Of a stretch of DNA of 64,000 nt, positions 54,081 through 63,922 are shown one piece after another. Within the stretch, counting starts at the first letter, position 1; each line of letters starts with the position of its first letter. Source of the DNA: Lucinisca nassula. Taxonomy: Eukaryota; Mollusca; Bivalvia; Lucinida; Lucinidae. The stretch spans positions 220,243,234-220,307,233 of the forward strand of contig OY757010.1 in the NCBI GenBank assembly GCA_963580285.1. Reading direction: 5' to 3'. The notes beneath the pieces are model-generated. The model saw only the letters and a list, made by a program, of their open reading frames with translations, did not search any database and was not told where the DNA came from. A program made the position numbers and the translations under genes.

Positions 54081-55690
54081 AGCTCACCTGAGCCGAAGGC
54101 TCATTGGTGAGCTGATAGTATGGCCAGGCAAAAATTCTGTGTGTGTGTGTGTGTGTGTGTGTTCACATTTTCAAACGTCTTCTCCTCCGGAACCGCTGGG
54201 CCGATTGTAGTCAAATTTCATGTGGCGGCTCCATGGGGTGGGGGAACGAAAGTTTGCATTTTTGGTCTAGGTCACATGACCAAGATGGCCGCCATGCCCA
54301 TATATGGTAAAAACCCTTCGAAAATCTTCTCCTCCGGAACCACTGGGCCGATTTGCATGAAACTTGGCATGTAACACCTGGGACATGGGCCCATCATAAA
54401 TTGCATAAATGGTGTTCCTGGGATGACCTTGACCTATTTTACGCCAAGGTTAAATTTGGTAACATGGGCATTTGTATGGGAAAAAGTAGAAATGTCTGAT
54501 ATCTTGCAAACTGTTACAAATAATGCCACTAAACCATATATATTCTTATTCCTTATGATGAGGCGCATTTAGTGACGTGGATTTTGGAACCCTGCCCCCC
54601 CCCCCCCGGGGGGGGGGCATGCCCCACCCCCTTTTTGGCACAAAATGCTTAATATCTCCAAAACAGCTAAGATCCCGACCCATAAACCATATATATTCTT
54701 GTTCCTTATGATAAGGCGCATTCAGTGACATGGACCTATGGACCTTTGGGTACCGGGGTTCCCCGGGGGGGGGGCATGCCCCACCCCTATTTTGCACAAA
54801 ATGCTTAATATCTCGGAAACGGTTAAGATCCCGACCCATAAACCATATATACTCTTGTTCCTTATGATGAGGCCCATTCAGTGACATGGACTTTTGGACC
54901 ATGGGGAACCAGGGGTCCGGGGGGGGCATGCCCCACCCCTTCTTTTGCACAAAATGCTTAATATCTCGGAAACGGTTAAGATCTCTATCCATGAACCATA
55001 TATATTCTTGTTCCTGATCATAAGGCGCATTAAGTGACATGAACCTTTGGACCCGGGGGTCCCAGGGGGGCATGCCCCACCCCCTTTTTTGCATTAAATG
55101 CTTAATATCTCGGAAACGGTTAAGATCCCCACCCATAAACCATATATACTCTTGTTCTTTATGATGAGGCGCATTCAGTGACATGGACCTTTGGACCCTG
55201 GGGTACCAGGGGTCCGGGGGGGGCATGCCCCTCCCCCTTTTTTGCTCAAAATGCTTAATATCTCGGAAAAGGTTAAGATCCCCACCCACAAACCATATAT
55301 ATTCTTGTTCCTTATGATAAGGCGCATTCAGTGACATGGACCTTTGGACCCGGGGGGTCCCTGGGTGAGGGAGGGGGGGCATGCCTAACCCCCTTTTTTC
55401 CACAAAATGCTTAATATCTCGGAAACGGTTAAGATCCCCACCCATAAACCATATATATTCTTGTCGCATTCAGTGTAATGGACCGTTGGACCTACGGTTC
55501 CAGTGGGGGGGGGGGGGGGGCTGGGGGCCAACTCCCTTTATTGCATTGAATGCTTAATATCTCGGAAACAGTTGAGATCCCCACCCAGTTACACAGACCT
55601 TCGGTCCCTCTTGGCCAAAGATCACATATTAAAGTCTTTGAGGACTTCCTCAGAAACGTCAGGTGAGCGATTCAGGACCAATGGTCCTCT
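54081..55690 (+). mobile_element. Family T element, copy 3, with ~152-bp tandem core
   Basis: Ends agctcacctgagccgaaggc..ggtgagctga and gtcaggtgagcgattcagga..atggtcctc, preserved on both sides. A (TG)n run at 54139-54161 follows the start. The core has six to seven units of about 152 bp (successive ggggggcatgcc blocks 144-157 bp apart from 54618 to 55380) with aaatgcttaatatctcggaa, ggttaagatccccaccca, ataaaccatatatattcttg and gcattcagtgacatggacc. The 307-codon reverse frame across it is repeat-derived. Confidence 0.8.
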
Positions 55691-55913
55691 GGTTTATGGT
55701 AGATCCTGTTTGCAAACGGTGCAGAACATGTCGGCGTCTGACCGTTACTACACTGGCTACGGCAGTAGTGGCCCAAGAATTGACCGAGTATTGAAACCTA
55801 AATATCAATTATCGAACTCCAGCATGTGACGACGGTAGAAATCACAGAAGCGCGTTTTTGCGTCGCGTTTTGGAATTGTGGCTCCACGCTCTGTCATTAT
55901 CACACAATAAAGC

Positions 55914-56150
55914 ATTACGAAAACACGCCTATACAAATACATTGTAAACTTTACAGCAAAAACTAAATAAAAAACAGCATAAAAAAAAAAAAAAAAAACA
56001 CGAAAATTGTAAGATGAAAAATTATTATATTTTTCTTAATAAGAAAAATAACGTATACCACTGTAAATCGAAATCCCAGTTTTACTATATAAAAGAGGGG
56101 TTCAAATGGGTCAAAATTATATAGATTTGTTTTCGTGATAGGATGAAAAA
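55914..56150. repeat. Hairpin-centred MITE (family P, cgtgttttcgta ends)
   Basis: Inverted ends cattacgaaaacacgcctat and atagatttgttttcgtgata. The centre is lost (A-run at 55981). The cccagttttactatataaaa/ggggtt side arm is present. Confidence 0.75.
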
Positions 56151-56177
56151 ATCACATTCTAGTCAAGTCCTTTTTAT

Positions 56178-56200
56178 TCATTTATTTATTTATTTATTTG
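56178..56200. repeat. (TTTA)n microsatellite
   Basis: Five to six TTTA units. Confidence 0.85.
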
Positions 56201-56282
56201 TTTGGATGTCTTTCGTTGTACATTGTGTGTTAGATCTATAGTTTGTTGTTCATCAGTCGAGTGTAAGAGTATGTATGTAAAG

Positions 56283-56531
56283 CTCTGGGGCCAGTTGTTC
56301 AAAACTAACGACGACGTTAGTTAACGTATCAATACAATATTGATCATTTATTATGGCAAATATGCTAATATTTTTGCTGAAAAAATGTGAGCAGCTTTTG
56401 CATCCGCAAAAGCTGCTCACATTTTTGCAGCAAAAATACCACAATTTCACATATTAAACTTGCTAGAACAGTTAACAATATGACCACTTACGAGCTCGTT
56501 AAGCTCACGATGCTTTGAACATCTGGTCCCT
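56283..56531. repeat. MITE with palindromic centre (family V), best copy
   Basis: Ends ggggccagttgttcaaaact and gctttgaacatctggtccc are inverted repeats. The centre aatgtgagcagcttttgc, then gcaaaagctgctcacatt, forms a long hairpin. A half copy follows at 56550-56665. Confidence 0.85.
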
Positions 56532-56549
56532 GATGAAAATACATAAAAA

Positions 56550-56665
56550 CAGGAGTCAGTTGTTCAAAACAGACGAAATTGTTAGCAAACATATCATTAA
56601 AACTTTGAATATAGATTTGGCAAATATAGTGATATTTTTGCTGAGAAAAAATGTGAGCAGGGTTT
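56550..56665. repeat. Family V MITE, half copy
   Basis: gagtcagttgttcaaaacag, gttagcaaacatatcattaa, tttttgctgagaaaaaatgt, stopping at the hairpin centre. Confidence 0.7.
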
Positions 56666-56689
56666 GCGTTACTCAAGAAGCCTTCTGAT

Positions 56690-57205
56690 CATGTTTATCT
56701 TTTAGTATGTGAATTCAAATGACAACAATATAGCAAATGCATGGTTATTGTCTTTAATAAATGACGTTTAATCGGTGAGACTTAGACAAATTTATAGGGG
56801 CAAGCTTCAGCGAGCCCCAATATAATTGTCGAGGGGAACAGGTTATACTTTATTGTTTAAGACACTAATCATGAATTTAGTTTATACCGCATTCCAAAAC
56901 AACCATTTCAGCACAAACTCATCAAAAATAACTCACAACAGTGTGGCAGTTAAACAAGGTTCAGTGCCATGGCGCCCGTACTAGAAGCATTATATGACGT
57001 CAAAGAGTGCAACGTTTCTGACGTCACCGCGCCAAAGGTATGTCAGAAACAACATGGTCGTGCGAATAAAAGCTTCTCGGTGATTTACATTCTGAATGGA
57101 AATCTGAAAATAAACCATTTATGTTAACTTAAGAAATTGTGTTCGAAGATTCGTAGAAAACCGCCGTGGAAGTGCGCAATTAATCCAACGGACTATTCAA
57201 ACCAG
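56690..57205. other. Intergenic, nothing recognised
   Basis: No gene or repeat family supported. Confidence 0.4.
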
Positions 57206-57209
57206 GAAT

Positions 57210-57525
57210 ATATTCTTTAAAAGTGTTATCTTTTGGAAGCAAATTATGGAGTATACAAATATTTCTGGGCCATGCTATTTAGTTTCGGCCAATTAGGCCT
57301 CATCAGTGACCCTCAAATGTTTTCAAAATTCCACAATGGAATCAATTATCCCAAAGGACAAAAAAATACAAACTACATTATGATGATGAACATGGAGACT
57401 TTTGTACGGCCGCCACACATTCCCTTAACACCAGCTATTGTGACGTTAAACATATTCTTTAAAGGGGTTATCCTTTGGAAGCAAAGAATATACCGCCGAA
57501 CCGAAAACTATGGAGAGTACAAAAT
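57210..57525 (-). mobile_element. Hammerhead-bearing tandem repeat (family B)
   Basis: One full 242-bp unit (57210-57451) and the start of a second (57452-57525). Both begin tattctttaaa..gttatc followed by tttggaagcaaa and continue tatggag..tacaaa. It shares ggccgccacac, aaaggacaaa..tacaaactacatta and the hammerhead with family A, but is otherwise diverged. Its minus-sense strand is collinear with the reversed PLE terminal unit that starts at 57526. Confidence 0.75.
57267..57312 (-). ncRNA. Type I hammerhead ribozyme, probably weakened
   Basis: Minus strand: stem I GGGUCA/UGGCCC (one G-U), CUGAUGA, stem II GGCC-UAAUU-GGCC, GAAA, stem III CUA-AA-UAG, then C instead of the required U16.1 before A17. 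The rest of the core is intact. The U16.1C change predicts strong loss of cleavage. Confidence 0.8.
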
Positions 57526-57905
57526 GTATGTGAAGGCAATGATCAGGAATGGACACAATTATTCCACACCTTCCATCAGAGGCACAAAAAGGAAAGGAAC
57601 ACAAACAAGTAATTACTAGACCCTAATGGAAACATCAATAGCGGAAATCCACAAGGACAGTCACTTTCCCACAAAAAAGCCAATTGGCTATCAAGACCCC
57701 CCCCCCCAAAAAAAAAAAAAAAAAAAGATATAAGCAATACACAAATTCAAAGACAAACAATAATCAAAAATAAACCGCGACAGAAGAACCGCCTTGGGAC
57801 TGCCAGTGCAAAGATGTCCACCGGTGTGTGTGTGTGTGGGGGGGGGGGGGGGGCTTAAATCGATTTTACGCAGCCGCAATCCTCGCCCTTCCATCACAAT
57901 TTAGA
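57526..57905 (-). mobile_element. Penelope-like terminal unit, reversed
   Basis: gtgaaggcaatgatcaggaa, ggaaacatcaatagcggaaa, cgacagaagaaccgccttgg, aatcgattttacgcagccgc. Contains expanded C/A and GT/G runs (57700-57725, 57824-57853). Confidence 0.8.
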
Positions 57906-57964
57906 CTTTTGGAGGTCATTACGTTATCAAGTCTGTGTTATGATAACCCCTTCAAACCCCACTT

Positions 57965-58150
57965 ATTATAGGAAAGTGGGTTTGTATTTCTTTCCCTTTG
58001 GCGTCACTGATCGGAACTGTGTTAATCCTTGCCTTAACTTCTATTTTTAAAAACTAGCTAGTCTGGCCGGAAAATACTTGTACATCATATACTTTTCAGT
58101 TCTGCGGTGTATGATTTGCTTCCAAAGGATAACCCTTTTATAGAACTTAT
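57965..58150 (+). repeat. PLE terminal end joined to a family B fragment
   Basis: 57970-58055 is the end of a forward terminal unit (tttctttccctttggcgtca, ccttaacttctattttt). 58085-58150 is a family B piece in the matching sense (ttctgcggtgtatgatttgc, ttccaaaggataaccctttt). Together with 57210-57905 this makes a large imperfect palindrome. Confidence 0.65.
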
Positions 58151-58482
58151 TTCTACTTGCTTAGTACTGGTTTCTACCCAGGAAAAGAGGGCCACATGGA
58201 AATTAGTACTAGTACTAAATGTTTACCCTCTGTAAATAAGGTCGATTATTATTATTATTTTATTATTCATTTAAGTAGGTATACATTGCTTTTCTAACTT
58301 TTGCTCGGACACACATACTGTGGATACTCGTTTAAACTGACAATAACTGAGGTAATGGCCAAAAGTGACCGACTCAGTATCAGAAGATAGATAGTACTAA
58401 CAATTTACGTTTGTACAAAAAATGAAAAAAAAATATCACACATATACACCAGCAAAATATCCGTTTTCGGGGCCAAGAATGT

Positions 58483-58655
58483 ATTACGATAACACACCCC
58501 TGCGACATAGTGCATTTTTCACATCTCCAAAATTGCTAGTTTTCTGATGAAAATCCTTGATATTTTTCTTATAAATGCTCAAAACATAGATGAGGCGGTT
58601 CTAACGAGAACCACAACCTATGTCTTGGAGCAGAAATAAGCAAAATAATGAATGT
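58483..58655. repeat. Hairpin-centred MITE (family P), partial
   Basis: attacgataacacacccctg, gcgacatagtgcatttttca, gatgaaaatccttgatattt, then gatgaggcggttctaacgag and gtcttggagcagaaataagc. The left arm of the centre is deleted. Confidence 0.8.
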
Positions 58656-58710
58656 GATATTCTAATGCGTTCGATCGACGTTGTTCATATAAAAACTAGA
58701 CGAATGTAAG

Positions 58711-59280
58711 CTAATTAAGTGTCTTTTCATACAAGTAACTATCAGTATAACCAGGTTCTGAGGTTTTAGGATCTTTCCATATGAATCTCGTAATACCATA
58801 TTCCGCAAATATGTCATCCACAAGTTCCGTTGAAATTTGTTTCTCTACATAAACTGCAATGCTCGTTACGCCATTGGTTCTTCGTTTGATGGTGTTCAAG
58901 TGAGCTGCGATATGACTCTTCAGACAGGACTCATCTGTACCGTAGACTTCAAGCTTTAAATGAAAAGATGGATTCTGCACTGGGTATGATGTTCCATATG
59001 TAAGCAATCCCTGGCATTTAGTGTTGTTCATTCGCACGTCAGATATTATAGACGTGACATCATTTGGTCCTCGCATATGTGGCACGTTTGATTCCAGTAA
59101 CTTGAACGGAACATAATCCACAATAACCCGGTCACACGGAAACAAGTTTTGCTTGATCGCTGGAGTCTTAACATACGTTGTAAATATGGCACCATCAACT
59201 TCTTTGATATCCAGTTTTAATAACCCGGGTGTGGTGTCCAGTAATAGTTTGTCCACTTCCGCAAAATAGATAAGCATGCG
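58711..59280 (-). CDS. NAT16-like paralogue 3, terminal exon
   Basis: Reverse-strand exon after ctttatctacag (acceptor at 59281-59282), 189 codons and a TAA stop. Starts RMLIYFAEVDKLLLDTTPGL. Blocks: LFPCDRVIVDYVPFKLLESN, TSIISDVRMNNTKCQGLLTY, LKLEVYGTDESCLKSHIAAH, IAVYVEKQISTELVDDIFAE, DSYLYEKTLN. Intact and in the same phase as the other two copies. Its exon 2 would lie above 59282; none was found up to 64000, so the rest may be beyond the window. Inverted relative to the neighbouring paralogues, about 5 kb from paralogue 2. Confidence 0.72.
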   Translation of the reverse strand, partial: RMLIYFAEVDKLLLDTTPGLLKLDIKEVDGAIFTTYVKTPAIKQNLFPCDRVIVDYVPFKLLESNVPHMRGPNDVTSIISDVRMNNTKCQGLLTYGTSYPVQNPSFHLKLEVYGTDESCLKSHIAAHLNTIKRRTNGVTSIAVYVEKQISTELVDDIFAEYGITRFIWKDPKTSEPGYTDSYLYEKTLN

Positions 59281-59372
59281 CTGTAGATAAAGGAGAAATA
59301 TACATTTGTTACACTGACAGGTTAAAATGTCCACGTAATAAAAACGCTTGCATATCCAGTATGAAATAAAGG

Positions 59373-59735
59373 CGCGACGGAAGTAAGGGCGAGGATTTTG
59401 GCCACGTAAATTCGATTGAAGCCCCACCCCCACCCCCACCCCCCCCACTAGTGGAATTCGTTTCACTGACCGTTCCAAGAGGGTTCTTTTGTTGTGGTTT
59501 TTTTTTTGTCATGGCTTGTCTTTGAGTGCGTGTGTCGCTTATGTTATTTTGTTTTGGATAACCGGTTGGCCATTTTGTGGGAAAGTAACTGTCCTTTTGG
59601 CTTTCCGCTGGTGAGGTTTCCGTTGGGTTTTGCTTGTTTCGTGTTTGTGTTTCTTTCCCTTGGTGTCTCTGATGGGAGCTGTAGGTTAATTGTATCGATT
59701 CCTGATCATTGCATTCATTTCTATTTCACACAAAA
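59373..59735 (+). mobile_element. Penelope-like terminal unit, 5'-truncated
   Basis: gcgacggaagtaagggcgag, ccattttgtgggaaagtaac, gtgtttctttccc, gatcattgcattcatttcta. It lies just inside the intron upstream of the reverse-strand exon 58711-59280. Confidence 0.8.
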
Positions 59736-59828
59736 ATACGCACAAAAAACATCTAGAATATGCAGTGAGCACAATGCGTACAAAAATCTTCGGATGATGC
59801 CATCAATCAAAAGATCTGCCTGCCAAGT

Positions 59829-60108
59829 TCATCACGTGAACAAGTCCGTGAAATGAACACCCCTTAAACCTCACTTTATATAGAGAAAACTGGGGTTTAC
59901 GGGGGTATATATTATTTTTCTTATTTCTGCTCCAAGACATAGGTTGTTGGTATTCGTTAGAACCGCCTCAATGAGGCGGTTCTAACGAGAACCCAAAACC
60001 TATGTTTGCAGTATAAATAAGAAAATTATCACGGATTTTCATCAGAAAAGTAGCCATTTTGGAGATAAGAAAAATGCACTATGTCACACGGGTATGTTAT
60101 CTTAATGA
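59829..60108. repeat. Hairpin-centred MITE (family P), complete, young
   Basis: Ends tcacgtgaacaagtccgtga and ggtatgttatcttaatg. Side hairpin taaacctcactt/aactggggttta. Perfect centre attcgttagaaccgcctcaa, then tgaggcggttctaacgaga, framed by agacataggttgt and acctatgtttg. Confidence 0.9.
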
Positions 60109-60214
60109 GATGCAACACTGCACACACTGGAAAGGCAAAACAATCTAAAAAAATCTAGGTCTGAAACAACATTTAGCAAAGTACATAATATATTACAAGA
60201 ATTACAATAGCATG

Positions 60215-60500
60215 CATCACGTGAACAGGTCCGTGAAATGAACACCCCCTTAAACCCCACTTTAAATAGAGAAAACTGGGGTTTACGGGGATATTCATTA
60301 TTTTTCTTATTTCTGTCCCAAGACATAGGTTGTGGGTACTCGTTAGAACCGCCTCAATGAGGCGGTTCTAACGAGCATCCACAACCTATGTTTGAAGTAA
60401 AAATATAAAAAATATCACAGATTTTCATCAGAAAAGTAGCCATTTTGGAGATTTGAAAAAATGAACTATGTCGCACGGATGTGATTTCGTAATGTAACTC
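60215..60500. repeat. Hairpin-centred MITE (family P), complete, young
   Basis: Adjacent near-duplicate of the previous element, with perfect centre ctcgttagaaccgcctcaat, then gaggcggttctaacgag, and the same outer ends. Confidence 0.9.
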
Positions 60501-61330
60501 TTATATATCCAGTCATTATTTTCTTCCTATAATACATCAATGGCACTAAATCTCAAGACTGTAGGTGCAGTTGTTCCTGAGAAAACTTTGATAAGCTACA
60601 GCACATATTCACTTCAAGAATTATAACGGGGGCAAACGTCGTATAAACATGACCCCTCATTTCTCACCACATCTGCAATGAATACAGTTCAGAGTGAGGT
60701 ATACTGTTTATCAAAATCAGACAGTCGTCCTTAGAATTATTGACAAGATGCTAGAATTTACTCTAAAGGACCTGGCCTCACATCTCTGATTTTCTGTCTC
60801 GCGATACAACTAGTCACATCCAACATGTGTTCTAAATCCCAAGTCGGTTGGTCTAGTAGTTATTGAAATATCTCTGACGGAAAAAGGCAATCATGGAAGT
60901 AAATATAGCATTGCATGAATGACAAAGGGGCATAACTCTCATCATTTGCCCACAGCTCCCAATGTTCTACATCACCTGCAGTGCATGAACAGATGAATGT
61001 ATAAGTGTGAAATAATTCCTTACAAAATCTTACAATGGGTGTAGGGTTTGTTAAGCTAATTACATATGCAGTTGCAAAGAGGGATAACTCTACTAGAACT
61101 GGTCCCAGAATACGTAGCCACACCTAAAATGTGTGCCATATTTCAAAAATGTAGGTCAGGTTATTCCTGAACATTCGTTGACGGAATTTTAAGTTTTCAG
61201 CGAATTACAAATGCGAATGACCCTGAATGACCTAGCTCTATAGTTCCTAAATACAACTAGGTACTACCAGCATTTGTATCAGGTATCAAGGTCAAGAGGT
61301 TCCTGAAAATCTATGCCAGAGAAAAGTTAA
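60501..61330. other. Intergenic, nothing recognised
   Basis: Low-copy-looking sequence. No recognised domain in any frame. Confidence 0.4.
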
Positions 61331-61333
61331 TAC

Positions 61334-61376
61334 ACACGCACGCACGCACGCACACACACACACGCGCGCGCGCGCG
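61334..61376. repeat. Alternating CA/CG tract
   Basis: acgcacgcacgcacgca, then cacacacaca and cgcgcgcgcgcg: about 43 bp of alternating purine-pyrimidine. Confidence 0.9.
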
Positions 61377-61390
61377 GAAAAGACAATATA

Positions 61391-62815
61391 TGCTCAAATT
61401 CAATGAAAACGCACCACTAGTACTATACCTCAAATTTTAATTGATTCATAATATTTCCAGCATTTGATCACGTTTAATGAATTATCACTGACTTATCCAC
61501 AGGCTCACAGAGTTACAGCATGCAGAGATACGGAGACCCGAATAAGTCCACAAACCCAAAAAATCAAAATCACATATCCTAATACCGGGTATGTCCACCA
61601 TTCGCATCAAATGTTGCTTGGTGTCGACTGACGCCTCATGCTTCGAATTAAACGCTGTATCTGGTCTTGAGTGGTGTTGATCCATTCTGCCATTAGCGCA
61701 ATGGCAAGCTGCTGAGCTGCTGACGGCTGATTGGCGGATGACGTCGGTTGTATACACAATTTCCGATCCGAGGAGGTCCCCAATGTGCTTATTTGGGTTT
61801 AAATCCGGCGAAAACGCAGGCCAAGGAAGAACTTGTACACCACTTTGAAAGTCCATGGTTAGCCTCGCAGAATGAGCACGTGCATTGTCCCGTTTGAAAA
61901 GCATAACGTCACCATTATTGCGCAAAAACCGTACCACCTCAGGCTCTAAGATTTCGTCGATGTACCGACGTGCCGTCAAATTGCAATATAAAAACGACAA
62001 GATGTGTTTTATGGCGCCATTATATCCCTCCCTTCCCACATCATTACGCTACAACCACCCCAACGTGACACCTGTTTAACACAACAGTCTCGAAACCACG
62101 CCCTGCGTCGACGCCATACTTTACGCCGCATATCAAACATTTCAACACAAAAACGGGACTCGTTGGTGAACAGTACACCGCGGCAACGCTGTTGTGTCCA
62201 TCTGATACACTGTCGACACCAAATAAAGCGGCTGATTCGACGTTCTGTCGTCAAAACGTTCACCCTATACGTCTTATGGCTAGAAATGCCGCGTTCTTGA
62301 AGACGCCGCCGTACTGTTACCACACTTACGCGAAGGTTATGGGTTTCCACTGACGTCCTGAATCGGTCGGGTAAATGACTCAAAACAATGTACCGGACCT
62401 GCTGACGTTTAATAACACATCAACGTCCAGGGCGTTGTCTATCGTCCACAAACGCTGTAGAGTTGTGCGTGTCAACCAATCGAGCAATCGTAGTGTGCGA
62501 ACAACCCATACCCTCTGCAACTTTGCGGTATGAAAGCCCACCTTCAACTTGCTTGCTTATAACGTAAAGAATCCGGACCTTATAATGACAGTAAAGAAAG
62601 TGCCAAAAATATCGTGATTACGAAAATCTTGTAAATTTTGCATTTTGCACGTGCATATACACATCATGAAAATCACGTAGTATTCGTGTGAAACAAACTC
62701 ATGCTTCGGTGACAACTTTACAATACCGTATTTATCAGTTGAAAAAGTCAGTCATTTTTACCTTTAACCAAAGAAATGAAAATTCTATAAGTGTTGCATT
62801 TTCATTGAATCTGAG
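61391..62815 (-). mobile_element. Tc1/mariner transposon, inactive
   Basis: Inverted ends ctcaaattcaatgaaaacgc and gcattttcattgaatctgag, with TA outside both. About 1.4 kb. The transposase pseudogene is on the minus strand. Confidence 0.85.
61485..62560 (-). pseudogene. Tc1-type transposase pseudogene
   Basis: Reverse-strand blocks: an HTH remnant (about 62440-62560), MSHLPDRFRTSVETHNLRVS, FTNESRFCVEMFDMRRKVWR, RWGGCSVMMWEG, then frameshift (about 62020-62039), YIDEILEPEVVRFLRNNGDV, FKRDNARAHSARLTMDF and PWPAFSPDLNPNKHIGDLLG. The catalytic Glu of NPIEH is Lys here (NPNKH), the linker before it is two residues short, and the first Asp of TDES is Asn (TNES). Two of three catalytic acids are lost. 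Confidence 0.85.
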
Positions 62816-62819
62816 TATA

Positions 62820-63170
62820 CTTGAACCTCATTTTGCATCTATGAACGTCGGTGTATAATAAAGCCAATTTAAATAAACTTTACCGCCCTGAGACGGTGTG
62901 CAGTAAAACTACTGACACCAGAGCGTGGGGGTATTCAAACGTAATCCTTAAAGGCTAATGTCTTCAGATCTAAATAATACGGCGTGACTTCAGCCTAAAA
63001 GCAATTTGTAACTAGTAGACTGTGACTCGTTGCAATGTACCTCACAACGGCTGATAAACTTGAGCTTATGAAAATGCTCCCGGTGTAGTTCCGCCATTTT
63101 AGACGGGCGACAACCTTCGGGGCTTCCTGTTGGCTTTTGTCTTACATACAGAAAGTCCTCCTGAAAAAAG
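62820..63170. other. Intergenic, nothing recognised
   Basis: No supported feature. Confidence 0.4.
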
Positions 63171-63174
63171 GGTC

Positions 63175-63465
63175 TTCGCATTACGAAAACACGCCTGTTC
63201 AAATATATTGAACATTTTACCACCAAAAATGAAAATTTTCAAATTAAAAAAAAAAAAACATAAACTGATATTGTTCTTATTTCTGCTCAAGACATAGGTT
63301 GTGGGAACTTGTAATAACCGTATCGGCGAGGCGGTTCTAACGAGTACCAACAATCTATGTTATAAGCAAAATACGAAAAATAATGTTCACTCCTGTAAAC
63401 ACCAACTTTACTATAACAAAGTGGGGTTTAATGGGATCAAAATTTAATACTTGTGCTTTCGTGAT
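63175..63465. repeat. Hairpin-centred MITE (family P, cgtgttttcgta ends)
   Basis: Outer inverted ends cattacgaaaacacgcctgt and acttgtgctttcgtgatg. Partly decayed centre (cgtatcggcgaggcggttct). The caccaactttactataac/gtggggtttaatggg arm is present. Confidence 0.8.
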
Positions 63466-63507
63466 GCCAAAAAGAAAGTAAAAATACCCCATTTTTTCCT
63501 TAATGGT

Positions 63508-63815
63508 GATCCCCGCCCATCGGGGCTTGTAGAAATAGATTGGCTGCCTGATCCTTCCACGCAAAGTTGAAACTGATCGCACACGAGTACATGTACTAGT
63601 AAGCCGCTTAGAGTATCTAAGCCTGCCCAGGCAAAGCAGTGCGAGTAGGACTGCCCATGCTTATAAATCCTATTGGTTTCATTGGACGACAGAGCTTGAG
63701 ATGTCATCTTATCTCATTGTCGGGTAAAAGTCCCAAAGCATTGGAAGCAACGTCTCCAAAATGACCTAGACGGTGTTGATGGGGACGTTAAACCTCAAAT
63801 CAAACAAACAAAAAT
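63508..63815 (+). repeat. Family R SINE-like repeat, full length with CAAA tail
   Basis: Most complete copy: gatccccgcccatcggggct, gcctgcccaggcaaagcagt, ttggtttcattggacgacag, caacgtctccaaaatgacct, ggggacgttaaacctcaaat, then caaacaaacaaaaa. It sets the orientation and 3' tail of the family. Confidence 0.88.
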
Positions 63816-63922
63816 CTTTCCTTAATAGGCAGACCCCTATGTCAAGGACATGTCGCATATGAAGACTGTCATTACTCTTAAACTGTTCTTCCTGTCTTAG
63901 CGTTACCACTGTTCCGCTACCG

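Noticed and set aside
54546..55469. 307-codon reverse-strand frame with repeated EYIWFMGGDLNRFRDIKHF-like units
   Set aside because: The protein repeats equal the 152-bp DNA tandem units of the family T element. The frame stays open only because units are near a multiple of three, and there is no codon-level conservation to support coding.
57233..57619. 128-codon frame across 57233-57619
   Set aside because: It overlaps the family B hammerhead unit and the reversed PLE end. No protein similarity is recognised and the frame crosses the repeat junction.
58711..59478. Upstream extension of the paralogue 3 exon into 59281-59478
   Set aside because: That part translates PLE terminal-unit DNA and an acceptor-like ctttatctacag precedes the homologous region. 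It is intron.
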